Shown: positions 15,059 through 23,107 of the stretch, one piece after another
Numbering within the stretch: the stretch's first letter is position 1
Layout: every line of letters begins with the position of its first letter
NCBI GenBank assembly: GCA_029259945.1
Contig: JAJDEF010000025.1
Span: forward strand, 1 to 37,983
DNA length: 37,983 nucleotides
Direction of reading: 5' to 3'
Source of the DNA: Planctomycetota bacterium
GTDB taxonomy: Bacteria > Planctomycetota > Planctomycetia > Pirellulales > Lacipirellulaceae
Made by a program: the position numbers and the translations under genes
The notes under the pieces: generated by a model
The model's input: only the letters and a program-made list of their open reading frames with translations
Told to the model about the DNA's origin: nothing
The model's database searches: none

Positions 15059-16339
15059 TTATGAGAGCATCTCGATCAACGACTTCACCCCAAGGTAAGA
15101 CATCACCAGAGAAAAAACGAAAGCCCCGATTAGTCCCGCGTTCATCAAGACTCCAGCTCGGTGCTTTCCCATAAGATCCTTCCGGTTCACGAGGAAAAAA
15201 ATACTCCCGATAACCAGGGGCAACACGAACACTTGAGCAATCTGAGTAGCGATTTGGGCGGACAGTGGGTTGGCACCGAATATTGGTACGGACAAACCGG
15301 ACAGACATGCTATCCCGGTAAGAATTCGGAACATGGGGGTGCGGACCTGCAATTCACCATCGCGATAATCGGCAATCAATAGCGGTAGAACCATCGCGAT
15401 AGGAAAGATCGAGGACAGCCCCGCGCTAAGCGTTCCTACTAGGAACAACCCTACCGCAAACCGACCGGCGATCGGTTCGAGGGTATAGACCATATCGAGA
15501 ATGGTGTTGATCGATTTACCCTGGTAAAACATCGCACCTGTTGCAGCAGCCATAATAGACGCGCTGATAATGAAGACTAACAGCGCAGAAACGAAGGCAT
15601 CGCGACTTTGCTCGCGTTGGTTTTCTATCCCCCAGCCTTTCCCCTTCATTAACAGGGGTCGCACAACGAAAGTCGGCGCCGCCATCGTCGTGCCAACGAA
15701 GGCGACAACAAGCAGAGTGCCCCCTGGTACACTTGGAATCGAGGGAATCAATCCCATCGCAATATCGGCAGGCGCAGGCAGAACCACGAACATGGACACC
15801 ACGAACCCGATGCCCATGAGTGTCACAAATATCACCAACACTTTTTCGAAAAAAGAGTATCGGCCCACCAAGAGTAGTGAGTAGGTTGCGATCAGAATGA
15901 CGGCTGCAATTCCGATTACCGCCCCGTAGCTTTTCTCTGGAATGGAAGGGATGAATAGCCGCATGCTGTCGTAGATTAAATTCGAAGCTAGGCCGACTAG
16001 GCCTGACAATGCCAACCACTGGCCCGTGACCACCCCGATGAGGGTGAAAATTGCGAGCACCTTGCCGAAACGAAAATGCGAACGGATGCCATGAATGGCA
16101 GTTCCGCCGGTGACCACCGCATAACGACCGTAGGCCTCCATTAACGTCCAGCTAAAAATGCAACTGAGCACCAGTACCCAAAGTAGTTGCATGCCGAATT
16201 GCGCGCCCGCCGTGGCCATTGCGGTTACGCTGCCGGTGCCTATCGTATAACCGATGCAGAAGATACCCGGTCCAACGAGCAGTACGAGGTGGACCAGGCG
16301 TTGGAGTGGATTTGAGTGAGAATTCACGGTAGGACTCAT
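15059..16339 (-). CDS. Nramp-fold membrane transporter lacking the canonical metal motifs
   Basis: 426 residues with about eleven hydrophobic segments and the Nramp-family opening GPGIFCIGY at 23-31. In true Nramp metal importers the first helix carries DPGN and the sixth carries MPH, which bind the divalent cation. Here the matching sites read IGTG (33-36) and APT (221-223). Manganese or iron transport by the known mechanism is therefore unlikely; related divergent clades carry magnesium or have unknown substrates. It is last in a minus-strand set after the isomerase and the secreted protein, with 28 bases to the gene before it, so uptake of an organic substrate, or an unrelated ion role, are both open. 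No Shine-Dalgarno is seen. Confidence 0.8.
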   Translation of the reverse strand: MSPTVNSHSNPLQRLVHLVLLVGPGIFCIGYTIGTGSVTAMATAGAQFGMQLLWVLVLSCIFSWTLMEAYGRYAVVTGGTAIHGIRSHFRFGKVLAIFTLIGVVTGQWLALSGLVGLASNLIYDSMRLFIPSIPEKSYGAVIGIAAVILIATYSLLLVGRYSFFEKVLVIFVTLMGIGFVVSMFVVLPAPADIAMGLIPSIPSVPGGTLLVVAFVGTTMAAPTFVVRPLLMKGKGWGIENQREQSRDAFVSALLVFIISASIMAAATGAMFYQGKSINTILDMVYTLEPIAGRFAVGLFLVGTLSAGLSSIFPIAMVLPLLIADYRDGELQVRTPMFRILTGIACLSGLSVPIFGANPLSAQIATQIAQVFVLPLVIGSIFFLVNRKDLMGKHRAGVLMNAGLIGAFVFSLVMSYLGVKSLIEMLS

Positions 16340-16367
16340 TACAAAGGTGGCGATTTGATTTTAGGAA

Positions 16368-17981
16368 CTACTGTTTTTCCCAAGCATACCCATAAAGGAA
16401 TGCCCGATGAAGCACGAACCGAACTTTGACGGCTTCAGCTGGGCTCTTGTTGCCGCCCTTCCAACTGACGGTGGTGCGTCGGTGGTCCCCTGTGATCGGC
16501 TGGCAATCTTCGGCTGTGAAACCGGGAACTGGAAGACCGGATTGATCGAGCAGTTCCGCCCGAAACTCACCTCCTTCGCGGATTTGAAGGTTGACCGCTA
16601 GACAACGGCCTTCAAGATTCTCGGGATGGGTCACCGCCTCGCCGAGCGTGGCGCCTCCCACCGAGGGCACCAAAGCCCATAACCGGTCGAACTGCCAGGT
16701 AGCGCGGCACAACGCGGTATTGAAGGGCAGTGTCGGTGTCTGGAATCCAATGACCGTCTCTCCACCGACCTCAATCCTAGGTTCAAATCGGGTGTCGAAG
16801 ATCTCTCCATGAAGTCCTTCGGACCCCGCGTAATACACGTGCATGCTGTCGTTTTCGACAATAGGGTGGTGCATCTGCCAGATCATCCCACCGCCGTAAT
16901 CCCCGAGTGGAGGATTTGGTAACGTTGGCCGACGGTCTGGTCGCCACCAATGAATACCATCGCGTGATGCAGCCATTTGCAGCGACATCGTCTGGATCGA
17001 CGAATTGTAGTACGTGAGGATTCCCACGTAGCCGCCCTCGACCCTTACGGGTGTAAGCTCTAGGAACTGGGCAAAATCTGGATCGCGCCAATCCCGCTCT
17101 AAAACCTGTGTCTCATCGCCCCACTCACTGCCATCTGGACTGGATCTTTGAGCGATCGAGCGGAGGCCACCGCGTGGGTTGTTGTCATAGGTAATTATCC
17201 GACCGCCTTCTTTCATCTTGGGATAATTCTTAAAATACGAAAAATAGGTTCCGTTTGCTTGGCGATAGACATAGGAAACATCAGCACCGCCGCCATGTGA
17301 TGGGTGGATAGGGCCCTCCATTAGTTTCCAATCCTTTCCATCCCGCGATCGGTATTTGTAGGTCGCCCGCTTCTCAACGGGCGCAGGAAGGTGTCCCACA
17401 TGTTTGGGGTCGGGCCCGAATATCGGAGTTCTGAGCACGAACATTTCATAGGGCCACTCCGTATTTTTCGGGTCGACGAAGACCGAGGCGTAGACAGCGG
17501 TTCCGCCGGAATCCAAATCAAAAATGATGTTGGTATGTTCATGCCCTGGCCATTGAATGTTTGAAAGTTTTGGTCGGTACCAGTTCACCCCGTCCTTGCT
17601 TTCTAAATAGGTCAATCGGCGATATTTTTCATGGTCAGCGTGTAATCCCTCAAACGTTTCCTCGGCGGGCGTCGAAACTTGCCAAGCCTTCCACAAACCG
17701 TCTATGGGATCGCGCAGAACGGTTCCGTGGGCCATGACACCGCCTGAGTCCCAGGGCATCGCAGGTTCAAGTAGTGGATTGTTGGAATCCTGGACTCCCT
17801 GTTCGACTCGCCAGGCGACAAGTTTCAGCGATTCAAAATCATCGGGCATCAGCAGCGGCATGCGAGGCGAGGTGCCAGTTGCCGACTGTGCCGTGGCAGG
17901 CAAAGCTGTAAACGCAAACACGAGGAGACAAGCGGTACGAAAAACCGCGTGGCTATCTAGTTTCAGTTTTGTGAATCTCAT
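16368..17981 (-). CDS. Secreted beta-propeller-like protein (GH32/GH43-type fold likely)
   Basis: 537 residues with a signal peptide (FRTACLLVFAFTALPATAQ). Repeated segments of the type SKDGVNWYRP (about 128), SRDGKDWKL (about 213), SSPDGSEWGD (about 280) and SRDGIHWWRP (about 344) are typical blade strands of five-bladed propeller glycosidases of the GH32/GH43/GH68 groups and of related planctomycete proteins. The C-terminal 120 residues form a beta-rich module (AVNLQIREGGEFRAELLDQSG) like the GH32 sandwich. I cannot assign the three acidic catalytic residues with confidence. It lies between the isomerase and transporter genes in what looks like one operon, suggesting it handles a sugar polymer or glycoside outside the cytoplasm. 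Confidence 0.7.
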   Translation of the reverse strand: MRFTKLKLDSHAVFRTACLLVFAFTALPATAQSATGTSPRMPLLMPDDFESLKLVAWRVEQGVQDSNNPLLEPAMPWDSGGVMAHGTVLRDPIDGLWKAWQVSTPAEETFEGLHADHEKYRRLTYLESKDGVNWYRPKLSNIQWPGHEHTNIIFDLDSGGTAVYASVFVDPKNTEWPYEMFVLRTPIFGPDPKHVGHLPAPVEKRATYKYRSRDGKDWKLMEGPIHPSHGGGADVSYVYRQANGTYFSYFKNYPKMKEGGRIITYDNNPRGGLRSIAQRSSPDGSEWGDETQVLERDWRDPDFAQFLELTPVRVEGGYVGILTYYNSSIQTMSLQMAASRDGIHWWRPDRRPTLPNPPLGDYGGGMIWQMHHPIVENDSMHVYYAGSEGLHGEIFDTRFEPRIEVGGETVIGFQTPTLPFNTALCRATWQFDRLWALVPSVGGATLGEAVTHPENLEGRCLAVNLQIREGGEFRAELLDQSGLPVPGFTAEDCQPITGDHRRTTVSWKGGNKSPAEAVKVRFVLHRAFLYGYAWEKQ

Positions 17982-18049
17982 TAAAGGGATAACCTCGATT
18001 CAGATTTTCTCACGGTTTCTGGTTGCCTTTCTAATACGGGGGGGTGTCG

Positions 18050-18748
18050 CTATTGGGCAGAGGGATATTCGTGAACTAAGTAATGTTGGGCTGGCTTGTC
18101 TTCTTCGATCTTGCAGAACCGCTCGCACGGCTCGAGCCAACAGTTGTCTTCCCAGTCATCGCACGTACGGCTTACCTCACCACTAACCGTATATCGTTTG
18201 CCTCTGATGAGAACGCCTGTGCCTTGCTCGCCCCAGAACTGATGGATTAGCCCCGGCGGAATGCAGAGGCTTTGGCCGGGCTCTAAACGGAGGTGCTTGC
18301 CCGCCTTGTAATCGGTAGTTTGCCCATCGATTTGAATCGTGAGGTCTTCGTCGGAGCGTTGCCCTTTGTCATTGGCTTGAAACAGGCGAATGATGATGTT
18401 CCCTCCGCCGCGATTGATGATGTCTTCCATCTTGGAACGATGGAAATGCAAAGGCGGTTTCTGATTTTCGGGGTCAAGGATCAGTTTTTCCGCATAGTCT
18501 TTGCCCGAACCGTATTTTGACGATCCGTTTCGCAGGGTGAGAAGCGTACGGCCAAGTTGATCGAAATTTCCTTGACCGAAGTCTGTCACGTCCCAGCCGA
18601 GCATCGAATCTCGAATCTCGTCGCACTCTGAACCTTTGGACTGCCAGTCCTCTACGGTCCAAAATGCAAAAGGAGGTAAATGGAGCCCGATGGTAGCAAA
18701 AAGTTCTTTGGCGGTTTCAATGGTCTGATCAACGACGGACCGTTTCAT
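18050..18748 (-). CDS. D-lyxose/D-mannose ketol-isomerase family protein
   Basis: 232 residues, the usual size for the D-lyxose isomerase family, cupin-type metal enzymes that interconvert D-lyxose and D-xylulose and often D-mannose and D-fructose. Family hallmarks are LHFHRSKMEDIINRGGGN at about 100-117, with the metal-binding HFH and Glu, LEPGQSLCIPPGLIHQFWGE at about 156-175, and VSGEVSRTCDD before a conserved FCKIEEDKPAQHYL near the end. GGGAAA is close before the ATG at 18748. It is first of three minus-strand genes and divergent from the NagB-like operon, which suggests a shared sugar route. Which sugar is the natural substrate cannot be decided here. Confidence 0.9.
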   Translation of the reverse strand: MKRSVVDQTIETAKELFATIGLHLPPFAFWTVEDWQSKGSECDEIRDSMLGWDVTDFGQGNFDQLGRTLLTLRNGSSKYGSGKDYAEKLILDPENQKPPLHFHRSKMEDIINRGGGNIIIRLFQANDKGQRSDEDLTIQIDGQTTDYKAGKHLRLEPGQSLCIPPGLIHQFWGEQGTGVLIRGKRYTVSGEVSRTCDDWEDNCWLEPCERFCKIEEDKPAQHYLVHEYPSAQ

Positions 18749-19468
18749 CTTGATTTCCCTTTACAGGTTGTTTGATAAGTGTCCTCTCAACCGCCCGTTG
18801 CGGTTGCCAGGACGGGGTGGGCAAGCGAGGGTTGAAGGCGTTTTTTGCAGGTGGGTGCGATGGTACTCCTACGGCTCCCCGCCCCAGTTTTCGACACGTC
18901 TGTACCAGGGCTTTTGATGTTGCTCTGTTTGGGTAACAAGTAGGCGGGGAGAAATACTCAGCACCACGCTCATAGGCCTTTTCTGCAAGGACCGATTCTG
19001 ATCAGACCGAGAAGAGTTCCCTGATGGCCTATCAGGTTCACAGTTTGCATGGCCTAAGTATCACGATAGCGACAGAAGATGTCAAACCACTCATTAAGCA
19101 CGAATCGCTGCCTCTGGCGGCGGCACCGCTACCCACTAAGTTCACTTTCTTTCTTTGAAACGGATGATGGTTGACATCTACCGTTAGTCTGAAAGAATGC
19201 GACGTGAATGTCGTCTTCGATGAAGGGAACAATCGCAAAACCTTGATTTATTTCGCAGCATTGCTCCCTCTATCGTGTTCACCTATCCCCGGCACGACTC
19301 CTACTCGATCATGAGCAAGTGCATCATTTGGCCTACGACGCGACATTTAGCTACTCTATTCGTAACGCACCGTCATCACCGCTCTTGCTGAAGCGTTCGT
19401 CCAAAACCTAGGGCATTTCTATCCCTAATTGACATCCTAAAAGATATTCTTGGAGACGGATAATTTCT
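18749..19468. other. Divergent control region of the carbohydrate genes
   Basis: 720 bases without a gene between two divergent sugar operons. It contains a 7-bp stem CAACCGC/GCGGTTG at 18788-18806 in the leader of the isomerase gene; a 9-bp inverted pair, CTCCCCGCC at 18875-18883 with GGCGGGGAG at 18943-18951; the palindrome CTGATCAG near 18997; and the dyad CCTGAT-5-ATCAGG at 19020-19036. Several of these could be regulator sites. No regulator gene is adjacent. Confidence 0.5.
19171..19198 (+). promoter_or_regulatory. Candidate promoter for the NagB-like/PfkB/aldolase operon
   Basis: A perfect TTGACA is followed after 16 bases by AAGAAT (four of six). It would give a leader of about 260 bases. 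Another TTGACA at about 19430 has no -10 partner. Confidence 0.3.
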
Positions 19469-20395
19469 ATGGCACGTCCAATTAGCAAGGTTGCTCCCGA
19501 TTGGTGGGATTACACAACGCTGGAACCTGATGTGCTCGCCGAAGCTGCTCGGCTTAACGTCGACGATTTGGTGGGACTGTCGCGTGATGGATTCGAAGTG
19601 GTCCTCTACGACACGCTGGAGGAATTCTACTGCGCCGAAGCACTCGAATACGTTCATGCCTGGCAGTTGGCAACTCCTGACAATCCCGTTGGAATCTGTG
19701 GCCCGATTGGCCCCACAGAGCAACTGCCTTTGGTCGCTCGTATTGTAAATGCTCTCGATATCAAGCTGCACGATTCTCACTTCTGGGGTATGGACGAGTG
19801 GGTCGAGAACGACCGACCCGTATCGGCCGATCATCCCTTGTCTTTCGCTAAAGCTGACATGGATCTGTGTTTCAACCGCATTCGGCCTGAATTGCGAATG
19901 CCGAACGTTAACATTCATTTCCCCACAGACCTTGCAGCTTATTCTAAAAGCTACGACGACGTTCGCTGCGTTCTGATGCAAGGTGGGCAAGGGGAAGTCA
20001 AGCACTGGGCGTTTAACGACCCGCCCAAACGCGAAGGCCCTTACCAGGAACAACCGCCGTCGCCAGAAGAATATCGCAAACTGGGAACTCGCATCACGGA
20101 CTTGCACCCGATGACGGTTATTCAAAATGCCCGCACTTCGGGGGGAGGATACGTACCACAAGTCCCCATTCGTGCGGCTACCGTTGGGCCTGTAGAAACC
20201 TGGAAGACCGATTGCGTATCAATCTGGCACCCGGGCCATCACGACAACCCGTTTGGCATTCGCCTTTCGGCGTTAATGATCGCCAAGAAACTTGTTGATA
20301 GTGCGGTACCGATTTCGCTATTAGCCGATCACCCGCAGGTTCGATTCAGCTATTACCGGGGTGGAATCGGTACGGTTGAAGCAGAAATGCACTGA
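19469..20395 (+). CDS. NagB-like sugar-phosphate isomerase/deaminase
   Basis: 308 residues related to glucosamine-6-phosphate deaminase (NagB), which turns glucosamine-6-phosphate into fructose-6-phosphate and ammonia. The sugar-phosphate loop ([12 protein letters not shown], 77-88) and [11 protein letters not shown] (105-115, with Asp109 matching the catalytic Asp72 of E. coli NagB) are present. At the second motif, GGVGNDGHIAFNEP in NagB, the protein reads [14 protein letters not shown] (172-185): the His is kept (His179), but the Asp141 equivalent is Val177 and NEP is NDP. Chemistry may therefore differ, for example plain isomerisation. It is first in a tight operon; its TGA overlaps the ribosome site of the kinase gene. 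Confidence 0.82.
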   Translation: MARPISKVAPDWWDYTTLEPDVLAEAARLNVDDLVGLSRDGFEVVLYDTLEEFYCAEALEYVHAWQLATPDNPVGICGPIGPTEQLPLVARIVNALDIKLHDSHFWGMDEWVENDRPVSADHPLSFAKADMDLCFNRIRPELRMPNVNIHFPTDLAAYSKSYDDVRCVLMQGGQGEVKHWAFNDPPKREGPYQEQPPSPEEYRKLGTRITDLHPMTVIQNARTSGGGYVPQVPIRAATVGPVETWKTDCVSIWHPGHHDNPFGIRLSALMIAKKLVDSAVPISLLADHPQVRFSYYRGGIGTVEAEMH

Positions 20396-20408
20396 GGAGT
20401 TCGCAGGC

Positions 20409-21602
20409 ATGGGCAAGCAAGTTGACGTCATCGTGGCGGGGCACATTTGCCTTGACATGATCCCCACGCTCGCAGCGTCGCTATCAGGCGCAGAAGATCT
20501 TTTTCTGCCGGGGCAATTAGTCCGCGTAGGACCAGCGACACTGACGTTGGGAGGAGCGGTTGCCAATACGGGAATCGCGTTGCATCGTCTCGGAGCGACC
20601 ACCAAGCTGATGGGTAAAGTGGGCGATGATCTGTTGGGAACGACGGTTTTAGAATCGCTGCGGAAAATCGATAGACGTTTAGCAGAGGATATCATCGTAG
20701 CGTCTGGCGAGCCGACCTCGTACACGATTGTGATTAGCCCACCGGGAGTCGATCGCAGCTTTCTTCATTGTTCGGGGGCTAACGACACGTTTTCTGGCGA
20801 TGACCTAGAGATGGGGGCCTTGACGGATGCACGGTTGGTGCACTTTGGCTATCCTCCGTTGATGCAGCGACTTCTTTCCGACGGCGGAGAGGACTTAGCT
20901 CAGTTGCTTCGGCATGGCCAACGCAGTGGTGCGTTGGTTTCGCTCGATATGGCAATGCCTGACGTCAGTTCCACCCGCGGCCATATCGATTGGAAAGCTT
21001 GGCTCAGCCGCGTGTTACCTGCGGTCGATTTTTTTCTGCCGAGCTTTGATGAAATCTTGTTCATGCTCGACCCGGCGCGTTATCAGCACTTGGTCGATCG
21101 GGCTAAGGGAAAGAATCTCTTCACCGTGGCCGACCTACCGCTGCTTCAGACAATTGCCGACCAATTGATTGAACTTGGGAGTCCGTTAGTTGCGATCAAG
21201 TTGGGGGATTGTGGACTCTATTTGCAGACCCATGCGCAAGCCGCTAAGTTGCTGTCGGATCGTTCGGCCTGGCAGGGTTTTGATTGGCAAGCGTGGCAGG
21301 GGTGCCGTCTTTGGGCGCCTTGCTTCGACGTGGAAGTTGTCGGAACCACCGGAGCAGGCGACTGCACCATTGCTGGCCTGCTCATGGCTTTGCTCCATGG
21401 CCTCGGTCCTGCGTCGGCTCTGCGCCATGCGACGGCGGTCGGAGCGTGGTGTGTGCAGAGTCGCGACGCCACGAGTAATATTCCTGCTTGGTCGGAAGTG
21501 GGTGACAGCATGTTAAATCGTTGGCCGTTGCGCAAGCCGACTAATGAACTGGATGGTTGGACACGTTGTCAAAAGACGGGTGTTTACATGGTATCGAATT
21601 AA
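20409..21602 (+). CDS. PfkB-family sugar kinase
   Basis: 397 residues from the ATG at 20409, chosen because GAGGAG lies nine bases upstream; a longer in-frame start at 20361 would sit inside the previous gene. The N-terminus VDVIVAGHICLDMIP, the motif TLGGAVANTGIALHRLGA near 44-61 and the C-terminal GTTGAGDCTIAGLLMALLHG with catalytic Asp are diagnostic of the PfkB/ribokinase fold. Such kinases phosphorylate fructose-1-P, tagatose-6-P, 2-keto-3-deoxygluconate and similar. Between an isomerase and an aldolase-like protein, a phosphofructokinase- or tagatose-6-phosphate-kinase-like role is the simplest reading (inference). Confidence 0.9.
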   Translation: MGKQVDVIVAGHICLDMIPTLAASLSGAEDLFLPGQLVRVGPATLTLGGAVANTGIALHRLGATTKLMGKVGDDLLGTTVLESLRKIDRRLAEDIIVASGEPTSYTIVISPPGVDRSFLHCSGANDTFSGDDLEMGALTDARLVHFGYPPLMQRLLSDGGEDLAQLLRHGQRSGALVSLDMAMPDVSSTRGHIDWKAWLSRVLPAVDFFLPSFDEILFMLDPARYQHLVDRAKGKNLFTVADLPLLQTIADQLIELGSPLVAIKLGDCGLYLQTHAQAAKLLSDRSAWQGFDWQAWQGCRLWAPCFDVEVVGTTGAGDCTIAGLLMALLHGLGPASALRHATAVGAWCVQSRDATSNIPAWSEVGDSMLNRWPLRKPTNELDGWTRCQKTGVYMVSN

Positions 21603-21620
21603 TCCCACTGGAATAGCGGC

Positions 21621-22643
21621 ATGACCAAGACACTCGATGAAAAGCTGACTCGCATTGCCGAGAACCCGACCTGCGAGGACTTTATTCTGGCGGATGCGAA
21701 AGATGCCGACATGGCCTTTGGGATCTCGGCGCCGGGATGTCGTCGAAAAGCGGAGAGTACCGGCACCGAGTTTCGCTCGATGGATGAGTATCTCGAGAAG
21801 ATTTGCGAGGTGGTCGATCAGGGTTTCGTTGATATCATGCTGATGAGCGTCAGTACAAGCGATCGTCTGACACTCGGTAAACGCTTATTTAGTAGCAATC
21901 TCGTTACGCCGGCAATTCGCGCCAACGATACGACGGACATTTGGTTAGCAGGGGGAGTGGGGAGCTATGGTTCACAACCTTCGCTTCCGTTCCGCACAGC
22001 GACGATCGATCATGCGATGTGTGGACATGAGAAATGCACGCCAGAGCAACGACGCTTTGGTGCCGACTTAGGGCTGTATTCTATCACGTTCAACAACGAT
22101 GTGGCGCTGGATCGTACGGCGCTAAATGCTTATCGCGAGTTTCGTTTGGAAGCTGAGGAGAAAGGGTTTCGCCATTTTTTGGAAGTCTTTCCGCCGAATG
22201 CTTGCTCAGGACTTGCGCCGGAAGATGTGCCACGGTTTGTTAACGACTGCATTGTTCGCACGCTAGCCGGTGTGCCCCGATGTGCTCGGCCGATCTTTTT
22301 GAAGATTCCCTACTTTGGCCCGGCGGCGATGGAAGAACTTGTGGCCTACGACCGTTCGCTCGTGGTGGGGATCTTGGGTGGTTCGGCGGGTACTACCTTG
22401 GATGCCTTTCATCTATTGTGGGAAGCAAAACAGCACGGTGCGCGAGCCGCTCTTTTTGGTCGAAAGATCAACAGTTCGGAACACCAACTAGCGTTCGTTC
22501 GACAGCTTCGCGCTTTGGCAGATGGAAAGATTGGCCCTGCGGATGCAGTACGAACCTACCATGCAGAATTAGAGGAAAGGGGAATTAACCCCAGTCGCAA
22601 TTTGAAGGCGGACCTTTGCTTGAGTGCTACGAGTGCTCACTAG
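21621..22643 (+). CDS. Class-I-aldolase-like TIM-barrel protein
   Basis: 340 residues. The order of strands and motifs suggests an aldolase TIM barrel of the FbaB/LacD/DhnA type: Lys228 in IFLKIPYF is a candidate Schiff-base lysine, GILGGSAGT (250-258) and ARAALFGRKI (274-283) form the likely phosphate-binding ends, the latter like the GVxVGRNIF motif of FbaB. I do not recognise an exact family. It lies 18 bases after the PfkB kinase gene in one operon, so cleavage of a ketose bisphosphate into two trioses is the natural guess. A conserved-looking DHAMCGHEKCTPEQRR segment (130-145) is not explained by this model. Confidence 0.65.
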   Translation: MTKTLDEKLTRIAENPTCEDFILADAKDADMAFGISAPGCRRKAESTGTEFRSMDEYLEKICEVVDQGFVDIMLMSVSTSDRLTLGKRLFSSNLVTPAIRANDTTDIWLAGGVGSYGSQPSLPFRTATIDHAMCGHEKCTPEQRRFGADLGLYSITFNNDVALDRTALNAYREFRLEAEEKGFRHFLEVFPPNACSGLAPEDVPRFVNDCIVRTLAGVPRCARPIFLKIPYFGPAAMEELVAYDRSLVVGILGGSAGTTLDAFHLLWEAKQHGARAALFGRKINSSEHQLAFVRQLRALADGKIGPADAVRTYHAELEERGINPSRNLKADLCLSATSAH

Positions 22644-22740
22644 GGGGGAGGTCCGGGGTGAGGGGTTTTTGTCCGGGGTGGGGGACTTTATTGAAAAACA
22701 GGCGAGCACTAATCTTCGCTAGTCGACACTAATTTTTTGT

Positions 22741-22867
<127 letters not shown>

Positions 22868-22932
22868 GCTGATTTTTTATCAGCGAAGATTAGTGCCGAT
22901 TAGCGTTTCAGATTTCGGAAGAGTGGGGATAG

Positions 22933-23025
22933 GTTATTGTCGGGCATTGGTAAGGAAAGTTCCAACGATATTCTTGGCCAGGTGATTTACCGCAGAGGAC
23001 GCAGAGAGCGCGGAGGTTTGTTGGT
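22933..23025 (+). repeat. ACCGCAG-type repeat block, copy 2
   Basis: Gap-free match to 11204-11300, including TTCCAACGATATT and the core ACCGCAGAGGACGCAGAG. It follows the long hairpin element as in the first copy. Confidence 0.75.
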
Positions 23026-23107
23026 TCACACGCATGAAATGGGCTTTGGTGGAACCGATGCTTCTTGTCGCTTTGCGACCCAGGTTGCGGGCAACATGGG
23101 CTACCCG

